The translations under genes and the position numbers were made by a program. Shown here piece after piece: positions 15,271 through 24,500 of a stretch of DNA of 33,112 nucleotides. Position 1 is the stretch's first letter, and each line of letters opens with the position of its first letter. The notes below the pieces were generated by a model. The model had not been told where the DNA came from. It was given only the letters and a program-made list of their open reading frames with translations, and made no database searches. The stretch comes from BMS3Abin12 sp964487445 (GTDB lineage: Bacteria; Pseudomonadota; Gammaproteobacteria; 21-64-14), in NCBI GenBank assembly GCA_964487445.1, contig CAZAQG010000017.1:1-33112 (forward strand). Direction: 5' to 3'.

Positions 15271-16623
15271 TCAGCGCAGGTAGCGGAGATACAGGTAGAG
15301 ACTCGCAATCGCCACGCTGAACAGCATCAGCGGGAAGGCCTGGAGCAGGAACGAGACGAAGCGTATCGGATGCCCGGCCCGCTCCGAGAATCCCGCCACG
15401 ATCAGGTTGGCGCTCGCGCCGATGATGGTGCCGTTTCCGCCCAGACAGGCCCCCAGTGCGAGCGACCACCACAGGGGCAGCAGGGCGTCGGGACCGCCGA
15501 GGCTCGGCCCCATGTTCTTGATCAACGGGATCATGGTCGCGACGAACGGGATGTTGTCGACGATCGAGGAGGCGATCGCGGATACCCACATCACCGCCAT
15601 CGCGGTGACCGGCAGGCTGTCGCCGGTGAGTTCCAGGACGTGGTGTGCGAGGATCTTGAGGATCCCCGATCGGTCGATTCCCGTGACTACGATGAACAGC
15701 CCCACAAAAAAGAAGATGGTCACCCATTCCACCTCGCCGAAGGCGCGGTGGACCTGGCGCGATTGTTCTTCGACCTTGCGGGGCCAGTTGTCGAGCAACA
15801 GCAGCAGCGCCGCGCCGAACATCGCGATCGTTGCGGGTTCCACGCGCAGGACGTGTGCCAGCATGAAGCCCAGGATCACCAGCGCCAGCACGAACAGGGA
15901 TTGCTTGAGCAACCGGGTGTCCGTGATCGCCTCGCGCTCGTCGAAGTGCATGACCCGCCCGCGCGCCTCCTCGGTGGCATGCAGCCGCCGGCCGTAGATG
16001 ACGTAGATCGGCACCAGGGTCGCGGCCATGATGACCAGCACGATCGGCGCCAGGTTGACCACGAAGTCCATGAAGTTCAGGTGGGCGGCCGAGCCGATCA
16101 TGATGTTCGGGGGATCGCCGATCAACGTCGCGGTCCCGCCGATGTTCGAGAACAGGATCTCGCTGAACAGGTACGGGTAGGGGTTTACCTTCAACTCTTC
16201 GGTGATGAGCAGCGTCACCGGTGCGATCAGCAGTACCGTGGTCACGTTGTCCAGGAAGGCGGAGAAGAACGCCGTGACCAGCGAGAGCATGAGCAGGATG
16301 CCCCACGGGTCGGCCTGCACCTTCTTGGCCGACCAGATGGCGATGTACTGGAAGACCCCGCAGCGCCGGGTGATCGCGACGATCACCATCATCCCGGCCA
16401 GCAGCCCCAGGGTATTGAAGTCCACCCCGCGCACCGCGGCCTGCTGATTCAGGACGCCGGAGAAGATCATCAGGCCGGCGCCCAGGAGGGCGACGATCGC
16501 GCGGTTGACGCGCTCGGAGATGATCACCGCGTAGGTGATGACGAAGACGACGCCGGATACCCACAGGGGGTCCCAGCCGAAGATCACGCGCGGGATCCAT
16601 TGTCCCGTCTGCGCGCCGTGCAT
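15271..16623 (-). CDS. ArsB/NhaD-superfamily (SLC13-like) membrane transporter
   Basis: The 450-residue polytopic inner-membrane protein has about 11-12 helices. It belongs to the ion-transporter superfamily that includes ArsB, NhaD and the P-protein. Two inverted-repeat signature pairs are visible: FLDNVTTVLLIAP with GGTATLIGDPPNIMIG in the first half, and SSIVDNIPFVATMIPLI with GGNGTIIGASANLIVAG in the second. These are the substrate-binding hairpins and unwound helices of the family. The transported ion (Na+/H+, arsenite, anion) cannot be read from sequence alone. It lies 3 bp after the CBS-domain gene, with an AGGAAGGA ribosome site inside the end of that gene, so the two form an operon and the CBS protein may regulate the transporter. 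Confidence 0.88.
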   Translation of the reverse strand: MHGAQTGQWIPRVIFGWDPLWVSGVVFVITYAVIISERVNRAIVALLGAGLMIFSGVLNQQAAVRGVDFNTLGLLAGMMVIVAITRRCGVFQYIAIWSAKKVQADPWGILLMLSLVTAFFSAFLDNVTTVLLIAPVTLLITEELKVNPYPYLFSEILFSNIGGTATLIGDPPNIMIGSAAHLNFMDFVVNLAPIVLVIMAATLVPIYVIYGRRLHATEEARGRVMHFDEREAITDTRLLKQSLFVLALVILGFMLAHVLRVEPATIAMFGAALLLLLDNWPRKVEEQSRQVHRAFGEVEWVTIFFFVGLFIVVTGIDRSGILKILAHHVLELTGDSLPVTAMAVMWVSAIASSIVDNIPFVATMIPLIKNMGPSLGGPDALLPLWWSLALGACLGGNGTIIGASANLIVAGFSERAGHPIRFVSFLLQAFPLMLFSVAIASLYLYLRYLR

Positions 16624-16626
16624 GTT

Positions 16627-17130
16627 TCAGTCCTTCCTCGCGAGCCTGCGGAAGACCTCCCAGTACGAGACCACACCGAGGAGCCGCCCGGACTCCGTGT
16701 CCACCACCGGGAGGGTGGATCGCCCCCGGTACAGGAGGAGCAGGGTCTCCGTGAGCGGGGTTCCCGGCCGCACGAGCATGGCGTCGTAGTCGGCCTTCTC
16801 GGGGGACGCCGGTTCCGTTTCCGCCTCGGCACGGTTCTCCAGGCATTCGCGTACGGATAACCCGCTGACCTCGCGCAGGCGCAGGCGCAGGTCTTCGATG
16901 GAGTCGTGTACGTAGGTGAGGTCCGTGAGCCCGCCCGGAACGGTCGCCGCCTTGGGGAGCAGCAGTCCGAGCAGGTGATGGGCCTCGAAAATGCCGATGA
17001 ATTTCCGGTCGGCGTCGACAATCGGTATCGACCGGTAACGGTGCTTGAGCAACAGCTCCAGTGCTCCCGCGACCGTATCGCTCGCCTGGAGGGTGACGGG
17101 CCGGCGGTTCATGATGAGTTCCACGCTCAT
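16627..17130 (-). CDS. two-CBS-domain protein
   Basis: The 167-residue cytoplasmic protein is built of two CBS motifs, roughly residues 1-60 (VTLQASDTVAGALELLLKH, SIPIVDADRKFIGIFE) and 105-165 (VRPGTPLTETLLLLY, TLPVVDTESGRLLGVVS), joined by a charged linker. CBS pairs bind adenosine nucleotides and often gate transporters. Start ATG 17128-17130 has GAGGT six bases upstream; a longer frame to 17196 is unlikely. Located directly upstream of, and almost touching, the ArsB/NhaD-like transporter, it is likely that transporter's nucleotide-sensing partner. That role is inference from position. Confidence 0.88.
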   Translation of the reverse strand: MSVELIMNRRPVTLQASDTVAGALELLLKHRYRSIPIVDADRKFIGIFEAHHLLGLLLPKAATVPGGLTDLTYVHDSIEDLRLRLREVSGLSVRECLENRAEAETEPASPEKADYDAMLVRPGTPLTETLLLLYRGRSTLPVVDTESGRLLGVVSYWEVFRRLARKD

Positions 17131-17250
17131 GACGGACCTCGCGACAGGGTGCGGCGGGACCGGGGCATTCTCACATGGACGCGGCAAACGATCCACTGCG
17201 GCCGCGCCTCGCGGCGCCCCGGTGGGCGGCGGACGACCCGGTGCGATCGT

Positions 17251-18258
17251 TCAGACCTTGTAGTAATCCCGGTACCACTCGACGAAGCGTGCGATCCCCG
17301 TCTCCACGCTCGTGTCGGGGCGGTAGCCGACGTCACGCACCAAGTCTTCCACGTCCGCGTAGGTATCCGGAACGTCGCCCGGCTGCAGCGGAAGCAGATT
17401 CTTCTCCGCGGTCTTCCCCAGGCACCGTTCGAGCACCTCGATGTAGCGGGTCAGTTCCACGGTTTGATGGTTGCCGATATTGTAGAGACGGTAGGGCGCC
17501 TTGCTGCCCGCCGCGTCCGGTGCGTCCCCCGACCAGGCGGGATCGGGCGCGGGGACGCGGTCCAGGACGCGGATCACGCCTTCCACGATATCGTCGATAT
17601 AGGTGAAGTCGCGCCGATGCCGGCCGTAGTTGAACACCTCGATCGGCTCTCCGGCGAGGATCTTGCGCGTGAACAGGAACAGTGCCATGTCGGGGCGGCC
17701 CCAGGGGCCATAGACGGTGAAGAAGCGCAACCCGGTGGTCGGAAATCCGTACAGATGGCTGTAGGCGTGCGCCATCAGTTCGTTGGCCTTCTTGGTGGCG
17801 GCATACAGGCTGACCGGGTGATCGACGTTGTCGTGTACCGAGAACGGCATCCGCGTGTTGGACCCGTACACGGAACTGCTGGATGCGTAGACGAGGTGTT
17901 CGACGCCGTTGTGCCGGCAGCCCTCCAGGACGTTGAGAAAGCCGATCAGGTTGGTGTCGGCGTAGGCGAGCGGGTTCTCGATCGAATAGCGCACGCCCGC
18001 CTGGGCGGCGAGGTTCACCACCCGTTCGGGCCGCAGGCGCGAGAACGCCTCGGCCACGCCGCCGCGATCTTCGAGATCGATGCGCAATTCGGTGTATCCG
18101 CGATGGGCCTGGTTACGGGCGAGGCGCGCCTGCTTCAGTGCCACGTCGTAGTAGTCGTTCAGGTTGTCGAGGCCGATGACCTCGTCGCCCCGTTCGAGCA
18201 GGCGCAGCGACAGGGCGGAGCCGATGAAGCCCGCCGATCCGGTTACCAGTACCCGCAT
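17251..18258 (-). CDS. UDP-glucuronate 4-epimerase-type NAD-dependent epimerase
   Basis: The 335-residue extended short-chain dehydrogenase binds NAD through GSAGFIG (7-13) and has the catalytic YxxxK as Tyr152/Lys156 (SLYAATKKANE) with the preceding SSSSVYG. The DNLNDYYDVALKQARL stretch after the dinucleotide fold is typical of UDP-glucuronate 4-epimerases (CapI/LpsL), which make UDP-galacturonate for surface polysaccharides. A paired TviB-like dehydrogenase just upstream leaves open an N-acetylated uronate substrate. ATG 18256-18258 has GGGAG seven bases before it; the TTG at 18270 is less likely. The gene is second in a two-gene operon. Confidence 0.9.
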   Translation of the reverse strand: MRVLVTGSAGFIGSALSLRLLERGDEVIGLDNLNDYYDVALKQARLARNQAHRGYTELRIDLEDRGGVAEAFSRLRPERVVNLAAQAGVRYSIENPLAYADTNLIGFLNVLEGCRHNGVEHLVYASSSSVYGSNTRMPFSVHDNVDHPVSLYAATKKANELMAHAYSHLYGFPTTGLRFFTVYGPWGRPDMALFLFTRKILAGEPIEVFNYGRHRRDFTYIDDIVEGVIRVLDRVPAPDPAWSGDAPDAAGSKAPYRLYNIGNHQTVELTRYIEVLERCLGKTAEKNLLPLQPGDVPDTYADVEDLVRDVGYRPDTSVETGIARFVEWYRDYYKV

Positions 18259-18268
18259 GCGATCTCCC

Positions 18269-18289
18269 AACCGGCCCGCCGGGCCGGTT
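18269..18289. promoter_or_regulatory. strong hairpin between dehydrogenase and epimerase genes
   Basis: A perfect 9-bp inverted repeat (18269-18277 with 18281-18289, loop GCC) fills most of the 33-bp gap and reaches to within a few bases of the epimerase SD site. It could attenuate transcription or limit translation of the epimerase. No T-run is present. Confidence 0.4.
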
Positions 18290-18291
18290 CG

Positions 18292-19569
18292 TCAAAGCCG
18301 CGCATCCACCGCCTCTTTGGGCAGGATGCTTTTTACATCGAACAGGACCATCTCGGGCCCTCCGAGCGCGCGGATTCGCTCCGCGCCCCACTCGCGGAAC
18401 TGCCGGTGGCCCACCGCGAGCACGACGGCGTCGTAGGCCCCGGGCTCCGGATCGCGGATCAGTTCGATTCCGTATTCGCGACGCGACTCTTCCGGGTCCG
18501 CCCAGGGGTCGTGGACCTCGACGGCGGCGTGATAACTGCGCAACTCGTTCACGATGTCGGTGACGCGGGTATTACGCAGGTCGGGGCAGTCCTCCTTGAA
18601 GGTGACCCCGAGGATCAGGATACGCGCGCCCACCATCTGGACGCGTCGCTGCGTGAGCATCTTGAGCACTCGCTCGGCGACGTGGGCGCCCATCGCGTCG
18701 TTGATTCGTCGGCCGGCGAGGATTATCTCGGGGTGATAGCCGATCTCCTGGGCCTTGTGGGTCAGGTAATAGGGGTCCACGCCGATGCAGTGTCCCCCGA
18801 CCAGGCCGGGGCGGAAGGGCAGGAAATTCCACTTGGTCCCGGCCGCTTCCAGGACCTCGATGGTGTCGATTCCGAGGCGGTTGAAGAGCAGCGAGAGTTC
18901 GTTGATGAGCGCGATGTTCACGTCGCGCTGGGTATTCTCGATGACCTTCGCGGCCTCCGCGACGCGGAGGCTGCTCGCGCGATGCGTGCCGGCGGTGATC
19001 ACCCGACGATAGAGGCCGTCGACGAAATCGGCCGCCTCGGGCGTCGAGCCCGAGGTCACCTTGCGGATGGAGGTCACCCGATGTTCCTTGTCCCCCGGAT
19101 TGATGCGCTCGGGACTGTAACCGGCGAAGAAGTCGCGGTTGTAGGTCAGGCCCGATTCCGCCTCCAGGATCGGCACGCACACCTCCTCGGTGGCGCCCGG
19201 ATAGACCGTGGACTCGAAGATCACCACGTCGCCCGGCGACAGCACTCCGCCCACCGTGCGGCTCGCGGCTTCGAGCGGTTGCAGATTCGGGCGCTTGTGC
19301 CGGTCGATGGGCGTCGGGACCGTCACTATGTAGACGTTGCACGGCGCGAGATCGGCCGGTGCTACGGTGAGCGAGAGACCGTCGGCCTGCGCGAGTTCTT
19401 CGGGGGTGACCTCGAGCGTCCGGTCGCGGCCGGCCTTCAATTCCGCGACCCGCTCGGCCTTGACGTCGAAACCGAGCGTGGGGAAGTGGTGGGCGAATTC
19501 GACCGCCAGCGGCAGGCCTACGTAACCCAGGCCGATTACTCCGATTCGGGCGTCCTGAACGTTCATCAT
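18292..19569 (-). CDS. nucleotide-sugar 6-dehydrogenase, TviB/WbpO type (UDP-N-acetylhexosamine or UDP-glucose dehydrogenase)
   Basis: This 425-residue enzyme oxidises C6 of a UDP-sugar to the uronate in two NAD-dependent steps. The N-terminal NAD site is GLGYVGLPLAVEF. Catalytic Cys261 sits in GLVGGHCIGVDPYYL, with Lys and Asn of AAKVIENTQRDVNIA upstream. The C-terminal domain has GVTFKEDCPDLRNTR. The LPFRPGLVGGHCIGVDPYYLT context resembles the TviB/WbpO branch, which acts on UDP-GlcNAc or UDP-GalNAc, more than classic UDP-glucose dehydrogenase. The specificity is not proven. ATG 19569 or 19566 gives the family's length; no strong SD is seen and the longer frame to 19677 is rejected. It heads the operon with the epimerase, opposite the sugar transferase. 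Confidence 0.9.
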   Translation of the reverse strand: MMNVQDARIGVIGLGYVGLPLAVEFAHHFPTLGFDVKAERVAELKAGRDRTLEVTPEELAQADGLSLTVAPADLAPCNVYIVTVPTPIDRHKRPNLQPLEAASRTVGGVLSPGDVVIFESTVYPGATEEVCVPILEAESGLTYNRDFFAGYSPERINPGDKEHRVTSIRKVTSGSTPEAADFVDGLYRRVITAGTHRASSLRVAEAAKVIENTQRDVNIALINELSLLFNRLGIDTIEVLEAAGTKWNFLPFRPGLVGGHCIGVDPYYLTHKAQEIGYHPEIILAGRRINDAMGAHVAERVLKMLTQRRVQMVGARILILGVTFKEDCPDLRNTRVTDIVNELRSYHAAVEVHDPWADPEESRREYGIELIRDPEPGAYDAVVLAVGHRQFREWGAERIRALGGPEMVLFDVKSILPKEAVDARL

Positions 19570-19883
19570 GGTGAGGATCTCATTCTCGCTTGTCGTCGAG
19601 CGCCCTGTCCGGGCCCGCCACGCACGTACCGTCCGCCGGGGCCGGGTCGGAGGGACCGTGCCGGATGCCGAATGCATCGTAAAAAATGCATGTTACCCGA
19701 CTCCAGGTCCCTTCGCGAGTGGCGCCCGTCGTCCATTCGGAATATCCATGAGGTCCGGCACGTCTGTTGCGTTGTCACATGCGGGACATCGGCCGTTATA
19801 GTACGATGCACTGACGGGCATTAGCGGCGCGCCGCGCGCCGGTTCCGCGTGGGGCCGGACGACAGCGAGAAGGCGAGAAGAAC
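19570..19883. other. divergent promoter region of the polysaccharide genes
   Basis: This 314-bp spacer holds no gene. It separates the dehydrogenase (minus strand) from the sugar transferase (plus strand) and is more AT-rich around 19675-19700, where a sigma-70-type promoter for the minus-strand operon would be expected. A candidate promoter for the plus strand is listed separately. Confidence 0.5.
19772..19802 (+). promoter_or_regulatory. candidate sigma-70 promoter of the sugar transferase gene
   Basis: TTGTCA (19772-19777) and TATAGT (19797-19802) resemble -35 and -10 boxes. The 19-bp spacer is longer than the preferred 17. Transcription would begin near 19809, about 75 bases before the GTG start. 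Confidence 0.4.
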
Positions 19884-21290
19884 GTGGGGACCGTCCGGCT
19901 GTTCCGGCACTATGTCCGGGTGCCGATCCTGGTGTTGATGCTGGTCGAGGCGGTGGTGTTCGCCGCCTCCGTCTACATCGGCGCCTACGCGCGTTTCTTT
20001 CCGAACCTCGGTGAGATCCAGGCCAGCGTGGGGGCCCTGCCCCCACGTGCCGCGGCGTATTCCCTGGTAATGGTGCTGAGTCTCGCGGCGGTGGGCCTCT
20101 ACCACACACGCCACCGGGAAGGACTGCTCGGCGTGCTGCTGCGGGTGCTGGCCGGCTTCGCCCTGGGCATCATCGAGTTGGTCGTCCTGTTCTACGTGTT
20201 TCCCTCGTTCTTCCTCGGACGCGGCGCCCTGGCCCTCTCCGTCGCGGTCTCACTGGCCGGCATCCTCGTCATCCGCGGTCTGTTCTTCCCCTTGCTGCTC
20301 GACCCCGTCGCCCTTCGCAGGCGGGTATTGGTACTCGGGGCGGGTACCAAGGCGAATTCGATCACCCGCCTGCGCCGTCGCGCGGATCAGCGCGGATTCC
20401 AGATCGTGGGCTTCGTGCATGTGGAAGGCGAGGAGGATGTCGTACCGCCCGAGCGCGTCTTCTATCCGGAGGTGCCGCTCGTCGAGTTCGCCGCCCGGCA
20501 CCGCGTCGACGAGATCGTGGTGGCGGTGAACGACCGGCGTCGGGGGTTTCCCCTGCATGAACTCCTCGATTGTCGCCTGAGCGGAATCGACGTGGTCGAC
20601 GTGCTCACGTTCTTCGAACGCGAGACCGGCAAGGTGCGTGTCGATCTGCTCAATCCGAGTTGGCTGGTGTTCTCGGATGGTTTCCAACAGAGCGCCGTGC
20701 GAGAGATCTCCAAGCGGCTGTTCGACGTGGCGGCAAGCGGCTTCCTGCTGGCCGTGACCTGGCCGGTGGTGCTCATGGCCGCCGCCGCGATCCTCGTCGA
20801 GGGGCGCGGCCGCGGGCCGGTGTTCTACCGTCAAGTCCGTGTCGGTCAGCGAGGACGCCCCTTCCAGGTGCTCAAACTCCGCAGCATGCGCGTCGATGCC
20901 GAGGCCGACGGGCACGCACAATGGGCCGAGCACGACGACCCGCGTATTACGCGCGTGGGCGCGATACTGCGCCACTATCGCATCGATGAACTGCCCCAGA
21001 TCCTCAATGTCCTGCGCGGCGACATGAGCTTCGTCGGCCCGCGCCCCGAGCGCCCGGAGTTCGTCGCCGATTTCACCGACCGGCTGCCGTACTATGCCGA
21101 GCGCCACCGGGTGAAACCGGGCATCACCGGCTGGGCCCAGCTCTGCTTCCCCTACGGGGCATCGGAGCAGGCCGCCATCGAGAAGCTTCAGTACGATCTC
21201 TACTACGTCAAGAACCACAGCCTGCTGTTGGACATCCTGATCCTGCTGCAGACCGCCGAGGTGGTGCTGTTCGGAAAGGGGGCGCGTTAG
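19884..21290 (+). CDS. polyprenyl-phosphate sugar-1-phosphate transferase, PEP-CTERM-associated (EpsB_2-like)
   Basis: The 468-residue membrane enzyme begins exopolysaccharide repeat-unit assembly by moving a sugar phosphate to the lipid carrier. The N-terminal half has four or five membrane helices (about 12-33, 57-73, 85-108, 112-137) and a CoA-binding-like fold with VLVLGAGTKA. The catalytic PF02397 domain covers about 273-468, with KRLFDVAASGFLLAVTWPV, FYRQVRVGQRGRPFQVLKLR, the RITRVGAILRHYRIDELPQ block, and GDMSFVGPRPERPEF. The N-terminal RLFRHYVRVPILVLMLVEA pattern matches the TIGR03013 branch found mainly in bacteria with exosortase/PEP-CTERM sorting. Start is GTG at 19884 after a GAGAAG-rich leader. 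Confidence 0.9.
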   Translation: MGTVRLFRHYVRVPILVLMLVEAVVFAASVYIGAYARFFPNLGEIQASVGALPPRAAAYSLVMVLSLAAVGLYHTRHREGLLGVLLRVLAGFALGIIELVVLFYVFPSFFLGRGALALSVAVSLAGILVIRGLFFPLLLDPVALRRRVLVLGAGTKANSITRLRRRADQRGFQIVGFVHVEGEEDVVPPERVFYPEVPLVEFAARHRVDEIVVAVNDRRRGFPLHELLDCRLSGIDVVDVLTFFERETGKVRVDLLNPSWLVFSDGFQQSAVREISKRLFDVAASGFLLAVTWPVVLMAAAAILVEGRGRGPVFYRQVRVGQRGRPFQVLKLRSMRVDAEADGHAQWAEHDDPRITRVGAILRHYRIDELPQILNVLRGDMSFVGPRPERPEFVADFTDRLPYYAERHRVKPGITGWAQLCFPYGASEQAAIEKLQYDLYYVKNHSLLLDILILLQTAEVVLFGKGAR

Positions 21291-21513
21291 GCTGCATTCT
21301 CCATCGGCACCCGTCGCGAGCGCGCCTCGGCGGTCGCGGAACGAGACCGATGCGAATACTGCGCGGCCCCATAGGGCCCGTACCTGCTGCATCCTGCATC
21401 GGCTGTTTGGCATCCGCGATCTTCGGGGTGGAATGCCCCTCTGTCCGGGCCGTCCGTCACACGGGTTCCGCAGTCGGGTCAATCCGATTCGGCGTCCGGA
21501 AACGGTTTTCTGC

Positions 21514-21541
21514 TCAAGAAAAGGTGCATCACGTCCGATAA
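21514..21541 (+). promoter_or_regulatory. possible sigma-28 (FliA) promoter
   Basis: TCAAGAAA (21514-21521) and TCCGATAA (21534-21541) resemble the flagellar sigma-28 consensus TAAAGTTT / GCCGATAA. The gap is one base longer than usual (16 instead of 15 between TCAA and the -10 box). If real, the c-di-GMP enzyme would be expressed with late flagellar genes. Confidence 0.4.
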
Positions 21542-21584
21542 GCGGGGGGAACCCCTTTTATATTTCTCATTCCCGCCTGATTTT

Positions 21585-21589
21585 AGGAG
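21585..21589 (+). promoter_or_regulatory. ribosome binding site that fixes the start of the c-di-GMP enzyme
   Basis: AGGAG lies one base before TTG 21591 but seven bases before GTG 21597. The GTG is therefore the likely initiation codon. Confidence 0.65.
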
Positions 21590-21596
21590 CTTGCGG

Positions 21597-24500
21597 GTGG
21601 ATCGTTTGGTTTGTGAAGCAGGCGGACAGGAAGCCCGGCTCGAACGCTTGGCAAAGGAACAACCCGGGCCGATGCTCAACGGCATCAATTTGTTGCAGGC
21701 GGTTCCCTCGCGCGCCGAAACCCGCGTCAGCAAGTTCGTCATGGTGCTGTTGCTGTTGGGGTTTCTGGCCGCGCTTCCGTTTGCCGGCGTTCAGTGGCCG
21801 GCCTCCAATCTGTTGTATGCCGGTGCCGGCATTGCGACCTTCGCGGAAATCACCACCGGGGGATTACTGATTACCCAGGCGTTCCTCCTGCGCCACGATG
21901 CGGGGCTGGTGCTGGGCTTCGGCTATCTGCTGGGCGGCTTGGTTATCTTGATCGATCTGCTGTTCGTTCATGGCACGGCCACCCGTTTGTGGTTGTTCCG
22001 GCTCTGGCATGGGGTGTTCGTGTTGAGCGTCCTGGCGTATGCCCTTCTGAATGTTCGCAGCGACGCACTGACCGACCAGAGTTGGTTTGCGAGACGCGCC
22101 CGCTGGATAGTCGGCGGTAGTGGATTGGCACTGATCGTAGTGCTGATCTATCTCGCTATCCGCCCGTTTCCATTGCCTCCGATCCTTCATGGAACCGATT
22201 TCATTACATTCCCCGATCTGCTGACGAACGGTGTCCAACTAGTGGGGATGATCGCAGCTTGTTTGCTGCTTTTGACAACCAAGCGCAAGACGGTCCTTTC
22301 CATCTGGATGGCCGCAGTGGCCTTGGGTGTAGCGATCGATATTGTGCTGTTTGTTCTGGGGGGCAAGCTTTTCAGCGTGGGTTTGTACGTTTCCAAACTC
22401 AACAATCTCGTTGCCGGCACTCTGATTTTTGGGGTGATCTTTTACCATGCCATACGGATTCAATCGGAGCTGCTGCGAGCCAATCGACGGCTGGCTTGGA
22501 TGGTGCTGTCCGACACCTTGACCGGCCTGCCCAACCGTTCCGCCCTCCTGCAAAAGTTGCCGGAGGCCATGGCCCGCACTCGGCGGGATCAGCGTCTGCT
22601 CGCCGTCTGCATGATGGATCTGGACGGCTTCAAGTCCGTCAACGACGCCCATGGCCATGTGGCGGGCGACCGGGTACTCCGCGAGATCGCCCATCGCTTG
22701 CAAGGGGCGACGCGGGAAACCGACTCCGTCATTCGACTGGGCGGCGATGAGTTTGTGCTGCTCCTGGAGGGCATCGAGCGCATGGACGACCTGGAGCAAA
22801 TCCTGGAACGTGTCCATGTCGCCATCATGGCCCCGATCACCCTGGAGAACGGGGAGCGGGTTCAGATCCGGGCCAGTCTGGGGCTTGCGTTCTACCCTCT
22901 GGCCAAGGGAGGAGCAACGCCCGACGGACTTCTGCGTCTGTCCGACCAAGCCCTGTACCGGGCCAAGGCCCACAAGGGGAGGCGGACGCGGTGGTGGATG
23001 CTGGCCGGTGATGTGGAGAAGCCGGAGCGGGTGGAGTGGGGGGTGGGTTCAAATGTGGAGACCGTGCCCGCCTACGGGTCAGGAGCGGCGCGGTGCCTCG
23101 TCTCGTTGCGCGCCCTGCTCGGTGCCGTGACCGAGCGTTTTATCGGGCTCTTCTACGCCGGGCTTGCCTGCGAGCCGGGGACGGCGATGATTCTCGATGC
23201 GCTCCCCCCGGAGGATCTCGGCCGCCTCAAGGCCAGGCAGTGCGAGCATCTCAATTTCATCACCGACCCCCTGCTCGAGGAGTCGGCCCACCGCGAGGCC
23301 GCCCGACGCCTCGGGCGGATCCATGCCGCTGTGGGCGTGGATCGTCCCTGGTTGATTCAGAGCTACGGGCTGTGGATGGACACTTTGCCAAGCGTGTTCG
23401 CGCGCGAGCCGTTACGGCTGCGTTTCGCGCAGCCGGTGCTCGCCCGGCGCATGGCCCTGGAGGTCGAATTCGAACTCGAAGGCTACGCCGAGGTCGACCG
23501 ATCCCTCGACCAAGTCCGCGGCGCGATCGAGGATCTTGCCTGGCACGCCGAGCAATACACCGACCTGATCGAGGGGGCGGTCCTTGCCCTGCTCGGGCTC
23601 GAGCAGGTCGCGGCGGCCACCATCGCCCGACCCGACGCCGAGGGGGTGCTGCAGTACGAGGCGGTCGCGGGCGAGCCCTTCCGGCGCTATCTCGAACGGC
23701 TCAAGGTGGGCAAGACCCGGTCTATCCACATCGATCCCGAGACCACCGAAGGCCAGGGCACAAGCAATGAGGCTTGGCGCAGCGGCAAGATCCAGCATGT
23801 GTTGCATTACGCCACCGATCCTCGCGTTGCCCCCTGGCGGGAGTTGGCTTTGGCTTTGGGCATCCGCTCCTCGGCGGTGGTGCCGCTTCGCATCGAGGGC
23901 TCACCGGTGGCGCTGCTCCTGATCTTTTCGCCCTATCCCGGGGGCTATACCGGTTCGGCGCAACGGGCGCTGCTCGAGCACCTGCAGCGGGTGCTCTCGC
24001 TCGGCCTCGAGCGATTGCGCCAAGCCCCCCGGGTGCAGGCCGCGCCCGAGCGGCGACGATATCGGCACCTCCTCGCCGCGGGGGGGCTCGAGATGTTCTA
24101 TCAGCCGGTGGTGGATCTCAAGCGTGGGGAGTTGGTCAAGGTCGAAGCGCTTGCCCGGCTGCACGAGGACGAGACATGGTTTGCCCCGGACCGGTTTCTG
24201 CCCGCCTTCGGCCACGAGGACCTCTACGCCCTGTATCGGCTCGGCCTCGACCAAGCCCTTCAAGCCCTCGGCTCATGGCGGGCGCGGGGCCTCGTAGTCG
24301 ACGTGAGCCTCAATCTGCCACCGCGAGGGTTGAACGAACCGCGCTACCTCGAGGCGACTCGACAGGCGCTTGCCGCTCACCCCCTGCCCGCGGGGCGTCA
24401 CCTCTCGGTGGAGATCCTGGAAACCGAAGAGCTGCAGCAGTCCGCCTCCGTTGGGTCGATGCTCGCGCCGTGGCGCGAACTGGGGGTGCAGTTCGCTCAG

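Larger units (their letters stand above)
21291..21596. other. spacer before the c-di-GMP enzyme gene
   Basis: No gene is supported. A short GGCCC/GGGCC inverted repeat (about 21365-21379) may end the sugar-transferase transcript but has no T-run. Near the right end lie a FliA-like promoter and a GGGG/CCCC element followed by TTTTATATTT (about 21545-21566). No c-di-GMP riboswitch pattern was found. Confidence 0.45.

Noticed and set aside
16906..19824. 972-codon open frame on the plus strand across the CBS, epimerase and dehydrogenase genes
   Set aside because: It runs antisense to three well-recognised genes, matches no family and spans their spacers. Long antisense frames are common in DNA of this GC content.
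21291..21596. Cyclic-di-GMP riboswitch upstream of the GGDEF-EAL gene
   Set aside because: No GEMM-type core, conserved A/G motif or tetraloop-receptor pattern was found.
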